Positions 44,830 through 56,941 of a stretch of 64,000 nucleotides of DNA are shown in pieces (the stretch's first letter is position 1; each line of letters begins with the position of its first letter). Source of the DNA: Brevipalpus yothersi (lineage: Eukaryota > Arthropoda > Arachnida > Trombidiformes > Tenuipalpidae); assembly GCA_003956705.1 (NCBI GenBank), contig QZCP01000081.1, forward strand, positions 1 to 64,000. Direction: 5' to 3'. The position numbers and the translations under genes are program-made. The notes beneath the pieces were generated by a model that saw only the letters and a list, made by a program, of their open reading frames with translations, did no database searches and was not told the DNA's origin.

Positions 44830-46247
44830 GAAGATAATAGAGAAAAAGCAACGCAAATTAAAACAAAAATTTTGAATCAAATTACAACCACCTTGATCAC
44901 GCTTTCACAAGACTTGAGTGACACAAGTTAATAGTATTAACTTAATCATCGGACACCGATAATCGATTGTGAATATCGATATGAGTAGAGTTTCCTAAGC
45001 AACACTATGTTCAATATGGACTTTAGCCGGCGGGACAATTCAAAACACCAGAGATGAACAGGAATATCATCTAGACGGCATAGATTGAATGATCTGCCAC
45101 TTAATTTTGTTTTTTTTATGTTCCAGTTAATAATTTCCAATTTTTATATGGAGCCCATAGCTGTTGATGGATTGAATTTCTTATGGACGGGCAAACCTCT
45201 CATAATTACAACAATTTTCGATCTCTTTCGTGATAGCCTTTCATGAACTCTATCCAAACTCATTCGAATTAAAATTTCAAGTATCAATTTGGTTGTCTCG
45301 GAACGATTCTCCCTGATGAGTTTAAAGAAAGAAGAGGATAGATTTCCGAGAACCTTAACACAGAGTATATTTCTTTCATAGAAACTTTCTGCCAAAAAAG
45401 CGCATTTCAAATAGCTGATTATCTGTTCCTGATTTCATCCAAAGGGTAAAAAGAGAACTCATTCAGTACTTTAAGCTGGCATCTTCTTGGCCACTCAGAT
45501 TCCATACCTGAATTTCGACTACAAGTCCTTCAGCGATAATTTTTGGCCATTCTTTAACATCTGATAGAGGGAAGTTTTCATTTTCTAGATGTACTTCGAC
45601 TATTTTTTCGAAAAATTTGCTGCGACTGAAGCACCTTGAGATCTTTTTCTCAAAAAAGGGAGAAAGTGAGCCTTGTTCTCCCTACTCTTCGACCAATTTT
45701 GATCAACGATCAAACGGATGCTGAAAAAAAGGCTGTAGGTTGAAAAACTTGATCATCGCTCCGCTTGATTACAATCAAGCACATGATATGACATCGCTTT
45801 GCTGGTGTAAACCTAGTGTGAAGAGGATCCATTAGATGCTCACTTTCGATTTTTTTGATAATTACATAATCACATGTCCAGCTACGAGATGAAGCGCTTA
45901 AAACATTGGCAACATCTAGAAATGTTTAGTATTGACAGTATTGATAGTGACAAATGGCTATAGCTTATCGAGCAATGTTAACTACTGAATGTACCTGTCA
46001 CTGAGGATGCTTTCCCATAATCGATTGCTCATGATTTTTCCTGGTTGTTCCTGATCCTAAAGGGTACGATTTCCCGTCACCAAACTTCTTTTAACAGTTG
46101 GCTATCAAATGAAATTTCATCTTTATTCGATTTCCAAAAGGATCAATCGCGCAACAACTTACAGCACTGATCGTATTGGTAATCAAATTTCTTGCTGCTC
46201 TCAATTTTTACATTCTCTTATTTTGCTGAAACTGGCATCCTTCAAGA
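44830..46247. other. Unit spacer, no gene seen
   Basis: 44880-45700 aligns with 32680-33720. A minus-strand frame at 45144-45410 is not kept in that partner. After about 45720 the sequence is unique; a plus-strand frame at 46109-46342 overlaps the next gene in another frame. Confidence 0.5.
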
Positions 46248-46728
46248 ATGAAGAACGAATTAGCCATATGGTTTCTCGGTTTCGTTCTGAGTGTCCAACT
46301 CAGAGTCATTTTAAATACACCGATTCCTGTGGAGGATGTTGAAAAATATCGAAAACCATGCCAAGAAAAGTATACATGGGCAGAGCAAAAATGGAAATAC
46401 AGGATCACCAGGATTGTGGCAGCAGAGCTAGTGTACATTAAGGAACCTGATCATCGTTTCCCATATCACAATCAAACTCACATCAAGACACATATAGTGC
46501 GAACCAATTGTAGAAAAGAGGATCCAAAAGATGCGGATAAATGTCCGTTCGATCCTAAGGTGAGTTTTGTACCACTGTAGAATGGTATACGTTTAGTATG
46601 ATTAACGTTATCTCGCAAAGCTGAATGATTTTTTCTTCCGATTTCAGGACAAAAAGCTCCAAAAATTCAAATTAGCAGTCGACAAAAAAGATCAACTCCA
46701 AATCTTCATTGACAATACACCAAATTAG
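46248..46728 (+). CDS. Secreted cystatin-like protein (second copy)
   Basis: Exons 46248-46559 and 46648-46728 join in phase 0 and give 130 aa. Residues 1-20 are a signal peptide (MKNELAIWFLGFVLSVQLRV). The mature chain shows the pattern of a type-2 cystatin: a helix-like KWKYRITRIVAAELVYIKE, a strand THIKTHIVRTNCRKED, the partner Cys in DKCPFDPK, and a second exon with KLQKFKLAVDKKDQLQIFI. The RTNC-x(n)-CPF spacing is like that of vertebrate cystatins, where it forms a conserved disulfide. The QxVxG loop is absent (AELVYIK in its place) and the usual second disulfide is not evident. Paralogous to 9277-9907, without its Pro-rich linker. A secreted cystatin-fold protein of uncertain inhibitory activity. 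Confidence 0.78.
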
Positions 46729-49179
46729 CACCTCTAGCATGAGTCAACAAGATCATGTTGAATGCTAAAAACTCGAATCTGAATTAAGCAATGAACTATG
46801 TCTCAGAATCAAGAACAATATTGAAAGTGCATTAGATTTATTAGAGTCATAAATCTGGAATATTCATTTTACTATACTTTGTAAGATCCCATGCTGAACA
46901 GCCTTTCGATCCTATCATTTTTCAATGGACTGAAAGATACCATGATCATTCTGTGGAAATACATACAATCCATAATGATCTTGAAAAGCGGTCTCAGAAG
47001 AATATGCTAGCTAGGAAACAAGAAACGTGATATGAGATTTCAAGCGCCCAGATATTCAGATTGGCCATGTTTGAATGTACATGGTTTGGCTCAATTTAAT
47101 CAAAATTTTTGACAGCGCATTATACTCATGATTTTTTTGTGCTGTTCCATAAAAAAATTCTGACAGAACTGATGAAGATCGTTTCAATTTACTGCTTCAA
47201 GAAACGTTAACATATCGTCGAACAAATGAATCACAATAATTTGATAAAAATGAAACAAAATCTATCTCATTTGATTTCAAAGAGAGAGAAATTTACTTGG
47301 TTCAGCTCATCGTTTGAACTCAACTAAATTCGAATGCTGGTTCAGCTCCACTTGACATCAAGTTGAGCAAAGAAAATGAATTGTTTGAGGTAAAGAGAAC
47401 GGGAATAAATGTAATCAGAATATGTTGCATTTTACGTTTTGATCTTAATCATCATCATACTTGCTTCATACTGTACACCGCCATTACCAAAAATACCTAA
47501 ATTAATTAAATTAATTGATTAATCATATTATTAATGTGGTATCTATGGAATTTTGTAGTTCTCTTGACAAGTAAGGTGGTGAACAACTGTACAACAAAAT
47601 GGTAAGTTTTAATTATAATGGCTCTAGCTACCTGCGTTGCAGATGCTTATGGCTATTGATATGGTGAATTGTTACAACAACACTGAAGCCTTAAAGGAAG
47701 CTATTGATATAATATCCAAAGACTTAGATGAATGGATCTTAGTCTTTGTGAGCCGAGTATTAATCTGTTGGCTGATGAGCAACTGTTGTGAAAGAGCTAG
47801 TACAGCAAAGAGCGGCAATGGGATTGAAAAGAAATCGGAACAAAAAACGAAAGCTCCAACACAGCCTATAACAATTAACAAGACATCAATTTTTTTCCTA
47901 AAAACGAAACGATTAATTATTCCCCCTTTTTTAAGATCCTTCCAAATGAACTCTCTCTTTCCTATCTACTCTTTGTTTTTCATATGGTCATGAGTGTCAT
48001 ATAAGACTAAAAGACCACTTTTTCCTGTCATTCAACTCTTATAACTTTCTGATAATAATAATAAATACGTCTACCTCAAGTAGTACCGGAAACGCTTCAA
48101 ATGTTATCGTAGGCACTTTTGCTATGTTTCAACTGATAGTCAGAAGAATCTGATGAGTAAAAAAGTGGAAAAGCCTGAAGAAAATTCGAGCCTTCCTAGC
48201 GGGTTAATTGTCCATCGGAAAAAAGTTCATGGACAATTGACCCGATTACGATCGAAGCTCTCTTTATTTGGAGAAAGAGAGATAGAAAGAGAAAACCTTT
48301 CCCTTTCTAGACTCCTTTCTTTGTCACTTTCCTCTCTCTCTCTCTCTCTCTCTCTTCCTCTGATCACCGAAATCCTGTGGCAGTGAGGTCCACGACGGCT
48401 TGCAGATTGGCTATTACGTTAGTGGACCTCACTGCGGTGTCGTATTGATATCTTCTTTAAAATTTTTAGAAATCAAAGAATATATGAATGAATGATGATA
48501 TGAATAAACGTGAGAAGAAGCTGATGATGTGTAAAAATTTGCAAGGAGAAAGGGATAAAGTGTATTCATTTCAAGAATAGCAGCTTGATAACAAATTCAG
48601 TCACAAAATGGAAAATAGATTGTTCAAATCAACCAGCTCCGGTATCATTCGATTAGTACAATCAACAATCAAATAGTATTCCTCTTTGGCAACAATTAAT
48701 GGAAAAATCATTTCACTTACTCCGTGAATCAAGTTCTTATCAATCTTCGTTGTTGGCTCATCTTTCTTTCACGATTGATTCTCTGGTAATTTGTCAAACT
48801 GTTTTCAGTGATTTTGTGAAGATATTTGTTGCAATATTGACCAATTTTCTCGACCAGAAGAGTCCACGATCAAAAAAAGACAGGTAAATCAATGTGAAAT
48901 TTGTTTTGCGCTTCTCCGATGATAATCTTTGAGCTTTACTAAGAGATCAAATCCAATATTAGTATTTCATTGATGTAAGTTCTGATGTAACCACTTTTCT
49001 CAATTCTCCATTTAAACCTTTGTCTATTAGTGTCTACTCTATATGTACTAGCTGAGCTTCAACATGAATTATCGTCTCTAAAGTCTCTTATTTCACAAGA
49101 GAGGAGATAATCTGGAAGCATAACTTTTCTCCAGCGAACACTTTTACCCAAGACAAATGACCAAATAATCAAACTGAAG
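46729..49179. other. Intergenic, no gene supported
   Basis: About 2.4 kb. A minus-strand frame at 47672-47881 has a hydrophobic N-terminus after a possible acceptor, but no partner exon was found. The CT tract at about 48330-48355 is a microsatellite. A near-inverted pair of short GTGAGGTCCAC-type strings lies near 48382-48432. Confidence 0.5.
48330..48355. repeat. (CT)n microsatellite
   Basis: Dinucleotide CT run with a shorter interrupted CT stretch just before it; no associated gene. Confidence 0.85.
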
Positions 49180-51283
49180 ATGGCTAAGAGAAGAAGGAGT
49201 AAGAATCTGGTAATCAATAATGATAAACGGCTTGAGATGAATGAGGTAAGAACTTTTTCGTCGATCGAAGCAAAAGGTCAATCTTATCTGAGAAATCTTA
49301 TTGCCTGTTACAAGAGGTCAACAATTTGAATTTGCATGCTTTGACAATGATCAATATTTGATTTGTAATTTTCTAGCCTCCACTCGATAGCTCATTAGAT
49401 CAATTTCCCATTTTCCAAAGAAGAAGGTTCTCTATGCGAATAGCTTGTCGCAGGCCTTTTTTCTCAATTGATGTAGACAAGCCAATGACTGGACAAAAGA
49501 GGGTAAAAAGAAGTCATCTCAAAACACCCCATGATAGTGTTGAAAGATTACCTGGAGTTGACAAGGTATGATTTCTCTGGAGCTTCAGATTGTTTAGATA
49601 GAAAGCTTCAATAGGATTTTATGTGATAAGAATATTTCATAAATTTATGAGAAGATCAGTTTGTTACAACAATATTGCTCTCAATTCTCAGTCTCCACCT
49701 GGTAGTTCATCCTCTGGATCCATGATTGTTCAGCCCATGACCATTGATCAGGCAACTTCTTTCAGCAAGATAGGCCAATTGACAATTGAAATAGATTCGA
49801 TGGACCTGAGTGATTGTGATAATCTCTCGAATAACAACAGCGAGCCCAAAAATACGATGGAGAAGGTATGAGTTTTCTTTGGGTCATAGAGTTTCCTATT
49901 GTAACTTTCAAGCCACTATGATTGGACTTCTAACCTTTTAATCGTTGGTAACTAACTAATTTCTAGAATTCTATCCTGATACACGTGAGCAACCTGTGGC
50001 ACCAGCCATTCATCATTCAAAAAATCCTCCAAAATCTTTCGTTTCGTGATATCTTTCGTTGCGGTCAAGTTTGCAAGACATGGCGCAAAGAGGCCACTCA
50101 ACGTTTGAAGAAATATCCAATTATTGATGAATTCTGGTATATTTGTAAGGACATGACATACGAATTGGAAAAACTCCAGTAAGACATACTATCCACGTTC
50201 TTGTGTCACCACCACTTAATCATTGATTGATTTCTTACTAGATGCATGGGTAAAATCAGAGATCTTAAAAGACTGGTTTCGAAAGGTTTGTTAGAGCGTT
50301 TGCCCATATTGGACTCACCATATTGGAGACACTGGGTATATTGGCCTAAATGGTTAATCTGTTTACGAGGAAATAAAGTACAAGCATCACTAAAGTATAG
50401 TAAAGTAGAGAAGGCTTTGAAAGATTTTCTTGGAAAAGATCTCAAAGGCATTCCAATCTGCTGCCTTGGTAGATTTAGTAACTTGTATATAGATGACCTG
50501 CATTTGATTTCTCCTAAATTTCCAATCGTCTTCTTGCCTAACCAGTATCACTTCATACCCAAAGTCACGATGAAAAAAATTTATCTGGGACTAGATGAAA
50601 TCATCAAAATTTCGGAGCCCCTCAGTTCTCTTGCAGATAATGGAGATGAAGATGATTATGAGAATTTTGATGCTGTTGATGATTCACCATTTCTCCAAAG
50701 TTTTCTCATCAGCCGATTCACTTCAGAAATTCACTTCAAAGTAATCATCACCAACTGGAATGATCAAAAAAGTCAGATGCCAGATTTAAATGACAGTGAA
50801 TTTCCGGTGAGAGCATTAATCTGTTTCATCTCCTCCCCAAAACGCAGCGAAGCATTTGAACAAACTATTGAAAAGTTCCTCAAAAGAGTTGCTTTCGATG
50901 TGGCAGTAATTCCTCTGGAAAAGGAAGTTTTGTATCATGATAGCTACTTCAAAGGGTTTAGAGAAAGCCCAGCAATCAGCATCGCTTTCGCCGGAAAAGA
51001 GGTTATGTCTGCAATTTGGGAGAAAAAATTTGATGGTGATCCACCGTTAGGTTTCCCTTCACTTGATACTGATGAATTTATGAAGAGTTTCATCAAGTTT
51101 CCACTTGATGATAGAGTTATTGGATTTGTCTCTGGTTTATACAAAGGAAATTCCATGTGGCTCGATGATGCTATCATGATTATAAGAGACTCTCTATTCC
51201 CAAAAATACATGTAAAGTTGATCTTCAGACTCCAATCTTTTGTAAGGAAACCATACTTAAGAATTCACTTGGTTCGTGTATAA
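49180..51283 (+). CDS. F-box/FIST_C protein (copy 10)
   Basis: Five exons, 49180-49245, 49377-49565, 49692-49865, 49967-50178 and 50242-51283, give 560 aa, the same plan as the 25.8-kb gene. Exon 1 is short and basic (MAKRRRSKNLVINND); exon 2 has QRRRFSMRIACRRPFF; exon 3 is acidic/Ser-rich. The F-box is at about residues 152-200 (LWHQPFIIQKILQNLSFRDIF, GQVCKTWRKEA). FIST blocks: GIPICCLG, an acidic loop NGDEDDYENFDAVDD, ISRFTSEIHFKVIITNWND, FPVRALICFIS, FDVAV, AISIAFAGKEVMSAIWEK, DDRVIGFVSG and the terminal RIHLVRV. The acceptor used by the relative before the F-box (ATACAG) is mutated to ATACAC here, so an acceptor 18 nt upstream must be used, adding six residues. Confidence 0.83.
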
Positions 51284-51579
51284 GTTGATAAGCAATTGAA
51301 ACGAGCGCAGCTATAGCAAACTTTCTTGCTGTCAAAAGAGGATCACATTGGTATTTGATCTAGAAAATGGGTGACCACAGTTGAAACTCGTTAATTTTGA
51401 AAATGATTTTCTCACTAAAAACTCAACAGTGTAATTTATTTTGATATTCGATTAATTGAAATGAATTTCTTGGCAAAAATTTTTGGGAAGTGAAAATTAA
51501 AGTTTTCTTCAATTGTTTCGATTCGGATCGTTAGAGATTTTTTTCCAACCTCCATAGCCATATGATTTATCTCGATATT

Positions 51580-52258
51580 TCAAGAGCAATGATACTGTCC
51601 ATCAAACACCTTCAATTGTTCCTCTGTCACTGTCGATATTTCTTCGAAGAAATCGCATAGACTGATGTGAATTCGGTTACCATCCGTAAACTGACCTGGA
51701 GAAAGAGAGGAGAAAAAAGGAAATGATTTCCTCGAATTCATTTTCGAACAAACTATTCTTATTCTGTTGATAGTTCAAATCGATCCCATATCGATCAGAA
51801 CTATTTCAATACAATTTTTATCAATAAATTGATGAATCATTTGATCATATTAGCTTAGAATCGGAGATTGTCGACTAAAATAATGTCTAGTGAATAGAAT
51901 TGACATGAAAAAAAAATTTGATTATCTTACTTGTGATAAGATATTTCTCATTAACATTCAAATCAACCCCACAAGCGCTTGATTCCAATCTTGTATGCAA
52001 TTCACCTCTTTCTGAAGAGGAATTTCCATCAGTTGAATTTGGCTTGAACCTCTGGATCACATCAAACTGGTAAACTTTATTCTGAGATGATGAATTCTCT
52101 TCACTTTTTGTCACAAGAATGATTGCTGAAAAAGAGGATCGACAAAAATGATAATGTGGATCCCTAAATTGACACTTACAAGCACCTAATGTACCAATTT
52201 CATGAAAGTGAATCAAGATAATCAATGAGAAAATTTTCTCCAATCTGGAGAACTTCAT
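51580..52258 (-). CDS. Secreted TIMP-like protein, single domain
   Basis: Exons 51931-52258 and 51580-51695 join in phase 1 after KYLIT, giving 147 aa. The Met at 52258 (MKFSRLEKIFSLIILIHF) is preferred because it starts a good signal peptide; the frame is open upstream to 52309. The mature protein probably begins at the Cys of ACKCQ, with the CxC turn that in TIMPs coordinates the metalloproteinase zinc. Next come FCRSSFSAIILVTKSE, VYQFDVIQRFKP, ACGVDLNVNEKYLIT, and exon 2 with ISLCDFFEEIS and YHCS. This is the N-terminal TIMP (NTR) domain only, about 120 residues, without the C-terminal domain of vertebrate TIMPs. It heads a cluster of three minus-strand TIMP-like genes. Confidence 0.85.
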
Positions 52259-52772
52259 GATTAGGATAAAACGATTTGATATTTTCCTATCAACTAAGCT
52301 AAACACCAACTACTAGGCGAAGTATCATAACAGGAAAATGATCATCTTCATCAAAATACTGCTCCGTGAACAATGAAAAGACTGAATCATTCCGGAAGTG
52401 GTTAATGAGCTGAGTCTCCATAGGTATTGTAGTACAGTCATTTATTAACTGTCGAGAATTGGTGAGGCAAAAATGTTTTCACCTGGAGCTCAAGGCCATC
52501 ATGTTGTATCATAAGTACTCGATATGATTTTAACAACTTTTCACATGAAGGTCTAAAAACTAAATTGTTTAAAGAATGAAGACAGACGAAAACAAGATAA
52601 ACTATGCATTTTAATTTTATCGATTTCATGTTAGTAACAATCTGCGATTATGGGCTCAGAAAATTTTTCAAAGCTCTACAATCAATATTAATTCGCACTG
52701 ATCGATTAAAAACAGGCATATACATCAGATTCATTATGCTCATGATGCGCCAGTTGCGAAGGGAAAATACTC
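52259..52772. other. Spacer between TIMP-like genes
   Basis: About 0.5 kb; frames at 52438-52629 (minus) and 52604-52822 (plus) have no signature. Probable promoter of the 51.6-kb gene. Confidence 0.55.
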
Positions 52773-53493
52773 TCAATCGCATTTATATTTACCACCGAAC
52801 CCCTCAAGTTGGTCTTTCGTAACACTAGATAGTTTTTCGATGAAATGACATAGATTGACTGTAGCTCGACCATCTGATAAACCACCTAAAATAGAAGAGA
52901 AAAAGCTAGATTTACATGTGCGTGTCCTTCGAATTCATACACCGGAATTTTTTGTTCTGATTGTGATTTTAATGATACGCTGAATATCAAAAGTAGATAA
53001 CATTCGTTAGACTGAGCTTTGATCAGTACAAGAGTTTGCAAGCAACTGAATGGTAAGTACAAGTACAAGTGTAATTCATCACTTAACTGAAAGATCAATG
53101 TTCTGAAATGTTTCAGTAGAATATTTGTATACAACTCATAAAGGAGGTGAACTTGAAAAAATTGAATCAATTATCCTCACCTGTAATCAGATACTTTTCG
53201 TTCAAAGATAGATTCATTACACCACAGGAATCAGATCTTGAGTACAATTTACCTCTATCGAGAGAGGTTGAATTTCCATCAGTCGAATTTGGCTTGAACT
53301 TTTGAATAACATCGACTGTGTAAACTCTCTCACGAGATGAATTAACTTCTCTCTTTGTGATAAGCACTATTGCTGCAAAAGAAGATCGACAAAATTGTTT
53401 TCGTGAGTCCGTGGGCCGACATCTACATGCACCAGTGATACTAATATTAACAATTATCACCAGAAAAATGATTCTGAATGGGATAAAATTCAT
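52773..53493 (-). CDS. Secreted TIMP-like protein, single domain (second)
   Basis: Exons 53181-53493 and 52773-52885 join in phase 1 after KYLITG and give 141 aa. The signal peptide MNFIPFRIIFLVIIVNISITGA is followed by CRCRPTDSRKQFCRSSFAAI, so the predicted mature N-terminus is the Cys of CxC. Then VYTVDVIQKFKPNSTDGN, SCGVMNLSLNEKYLITG and the exon-2 segment TVNLCHFIEKLSSVT, FGGKYKCD. The FKPNSTDGN string is shared with the 51.6-kb gene, so the two are recent duplicates. By family knowledge it should inhibit secreted metalloproteinases through the N-terminal Cys; the targets cannot be told from the sequence. Confidence 0.87.
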
Positions 53494-54561
53494 ATTCGCG
53501 AACTTTTGGTGTTGATTATAATCCCAAAAAGATGTTTCAAACGAATTGATAGAGTTCTATTCACTTAATTGAACTTTTCTTCATAGGTTTGAAAATAATC
53601 AAAATGAAGAAATCTCTGCTTTCATGAGCAAAAAGATGAGGTCATATCATGAAAAAATCAAAAACTACTCTCAAGTATCATGATGTAACCGAAATTAATC
53701 AACTATCACCATCCAAGAGCCAGAAAAGTTATCATTCGAAAGCCCAAGGACATCAAGTTAGTATGAACATTTTCCTATGCTGTAGCCAATATTTTGGATA
53801 ACTTTTCGAATAGAGATTTGGAAAGCAACTTAGCATGGTGGAGAATGAACATCATCGAAATGCACTCCCTTGTTACCATTGCATCTTCATTTCACTCTGG
53901 CTGAAAATTTTTCCAGATTCTACAACTTTTACCAACACATTATACAACTAGTTTTAACTACAGTTAACTGTAGTTAATAATAAAATGAACATCTTCATTC
54001 CAAATTCGAAAGGTAAGTGTTCTGTTCCTAATGTTTCTGATGGAGGATGTCAATTCAATCAAATATCAATTGGAACCTAGTTTTGAAGCTCTTGATAGAA
54101 TATTGATGTGATATTGATGTGACCAATAAGAGAAATTGATCAATAGCACTATGATACATGTATCATCAAAATGGCAAGAAGATTGTTGAGTCCTATTCCT
54201 CTGTTTCCGATCCAATTTCAACGTTTCGAATGTAGAATGATTTTCTTAACCCGGAAGTGAGCGGCGTTAAACGGATTAGTAATAACTAGTAATTTCTAAC
54301 TACATTAACTTAGCTATTGTCGGAAAATTTTTCAAAATTTTACTAAACGCTGAGGCTGTTGTTACAGCTTCGTTAACAGAACCACTGTATTTGACAACAA
54401 ATTTTTATAAACTCTCTTTCACACTAATGATCAACCACAATAGCCATCCAAACATTCATCTATTAATAAAGCGAGCGATCATAGAAACACTAGAATCTAC
54501 CGAACGAATCAGATACAAATCAGAGAGAGAACAAAATTTGATCAAATTTAACTGGAAAACA
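53494..54561. other. Intergenic, no gene seen
   Basis: Contains a short imperfect inverted pair around 53950-53980 (TAACTACAGTTAACTGTAGTTA). A plus-strand frame at 54391-54678 runs against the coding strand of the next TIMP gene and is not called. Confidence 0.55.
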
Positions 54562-55558
54562 TCAATGGCACGCTACCATCTCGTCCTCATCCTCAGGAGA
54601 TTCAGTTGTCTTTTTGTTGCGCTCCTCGATGCACTTGAGGTAATCTGGATTTTGATCCCATCGGCAGAAAGACGTTGAGTTATGATCAGGAAGTGGAGGG
54701 TGTTCTTCTTCTTTGCCAGTGCGATTTGATTTAGAAGACTGAATATGTTTGATTGCACTTGATTGCATACAGGATGAGTACAAACCCTCACAACTATGGG
54801 CTGGAAATGTTGTAAGTCCGCAATCATTAACAGGACAATTACAATCGTATTTGCCACCGAATCCTTCCAGTTGCTGTTGAGTAACTTCCGATATTTCTAA
54901 AGTGAACCAACATATACTAATCCTGACACGACCAATATCAAATTCTCTACCTGTGGAGAAAAATAAGCATTCTTGAAAGCCTGATGTACGGTCTCTTTAC
55001 ACAGCTTATCATGATCTTTCAATAATGTCAGGATCGATTCAAAGGGAATTTTGAGCAATTAGAGATAATTTTTTATTATTAGCTCGAAAAGTTCATTGAG
55101 AACTATTTCATCCTCTTTCAATGCACTAAATAACACATGATCTGAACACGCTGATCCTGATAACCGTGCTCATAACAGAAAGATTATGTTTTCGAAAAGT
55201 TGATCTGTCAAACGTTTTAGCAATCAGTGACTTGAAAAACCTTACCAATGATCAGATAAATTTTTCTCATCTGCAAATAAGGATCACACATATAATACGG
55301 TTCCAATCTCACCGATTTTAGGGATGTAGAACAAGTTGAATTGGACTTGAATTGTCGAATAATATTAGCCGAATATATAATGAACAATTCTGGTTGAGAT
55401 CCTCTCGTCTCTTTGTCCGTGATGAGAACTAGAGCAGAGAAAGAATATCCACAGAAACGCTGTTGTGGGTGTTCTGAGGCACATGAACAAGCATCTATAA
55501 CCAGAGTAGAAAGAGGTGAAGAAAAGATGAAAAATGAAAGAGTAATGTGATAATTCAT
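54562..55558 (-). CDS. Secreted TIMP-like protein with C-terminal extension
   Basis: Exons 55246-55558 and 54562-54950 join in phase 1 after YLIIG, giving 233 aa. Signal peptide MNYHITLSFFIFSSPLSTLV, then DACSCASEHPQQRFCGYSFSA, so the mature start is at or next to the CxC Cys. The N-domain ends with a segment matching its neighbours (EFDIGRVRISICWF, TQQQLEGFGGKYDC). It then continues with a Cys-rich tail: CNCPVNDCGLTTFPAHSC, SSCMQSS, a Lys/Ser linker, FCRWDQNPDYLKCIE and a highly acidic end. The tail corresponds in place to the TIMP C-terminal domain, but its Cys spacing is unusual and it may be a novel extension. It is the only one of the four with it. Confidence 0.82.
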
Positions 55559-56941
55559 AATTTTACGAGAAATAAAACAGAAAATTCATCAGACAAAGAA
55601 ACTAGCAATCAGAACATTGAGAATTGTGAGAGAATTGAAAAAAACGTATAATTAAAGGATTTGCTTTCGGATCTGGATGAGCAGACAAATGCTTTCTGAA
55701 ATCCAATTATATTTCAAAAACCATCGGAACAGTGAGTAATCTTGAAAATGGGAGTCATCTATCATTTTATGGCATACAAGACAAAGGAAATTATCAACTA
55801 CTCGTGAGAAAGGATTCAAAAGACGGTTGATAATGATGGCTCCACGGAAATTGTTAGGAAAGTGACTAATATGTGAATCACATTGTGAAACTATCATAGA
55901 CGATGAGTAATATTGTTAGAAATGAATTTTTCTAACTAATGAAGTGAGATCTTGCTTCATTTGCCTAATTCGTTAGTTTTATTGAGATGAACAACAAATT
56001 TCATCCACACTCTTCACCGAATTGGATTACTGGACAAACACTTAATCCATGAAAATTTTTCGGCAGGACCTTTCTCACTTTTTTACCTTTTTCCTTCCCG
56101 GGAAATGTCAATAAGAATACATTTCAATTGCTCAGCAAGTCAGTCGTCGAAAAGTATCTTCAAAGCTGATCAGGCAAATATAATGTGGTTAAAATCGTTC
56201 ATAACTCGGTAGTTTTGGGTTCTTTCAAGATCTCGAGCACGAAAGAATCAAAGACCCAGGAAAAAATTGTGTTTCATTTGAGTTCTGCTGATTCAGAAAT
56301 CAATGAACTAAACTGGACTAGCAACGTTAAGGGTGATGAAATTCATTCCAAAACTGACATCAACCAATCATAAAGCAGTCTATAAGAAGATTGTTACGAA
56401 CATTGATAAAAAAGCTAAAAGCTAAAAGGCAGCTTTGGCTAACCTTTTTATCACCGATGTTTGCATCAACCTCGGAGTGAACGAGCGTACATGTTAGATT
56501 AATGTTTTAATATCAATGACCGATGAATTTTTTTCTCTTCCCAAATTCCTGACATTTCGATTGACTCGCTTAATATCGCCTCTCAAACATGCTCACTGTG
56601 AAAAATGTAAAAGAGAGAGAGTGAAAACTAGATTCCCGCCATTGTGTTAAGTGCTTGATCTGATTGCGTGTGTTTCGAATCGAAACTTTCGATTATGAAC
56701 TTTTGGTGTTGATGTATACGTGAATATAAATATAAATTCCCACTCGCTCACTGGTAGATGACATCTACATGTACTTGATGCGGTTAAGCGCTCGTTCTGT
56801 TCGGGTCTGTATTTTGATCGTATGAAAATCATTTGTGTTGATGTTCGCTGTTTGTTAAAGTACTTTTTGTTTGATTTGAGCTGAAAACGTAGTGACTTGT
56901 TTGTGTTTTGACTGTTTATTTCTACTTTAAATTTGATTGAA
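55559..56941. other. Intergenic; right part is duplicated promoter DNA
   Basis: From about 56560 on, the DNA is a segmental duplicate of 22890-23163, diverging gradually. Earlier sequence has no gene; plus-strand frame 56185-56373 and minus-strand frame 55652-55897 have no signature. Confidence 0.55.

Noticed and set aside
47672..47881. Minus-strand hydrophobic frame with a possible acceptor (TTTTTAG) upstream
   Set aside because: No donor exon in phase found above it and no recognisable family; could be chance.
54391..54678. Plus-strand frame of 95 codons
   Set aside because: Overlaps the coding strand of the extended TIMP-like gene in antisense.
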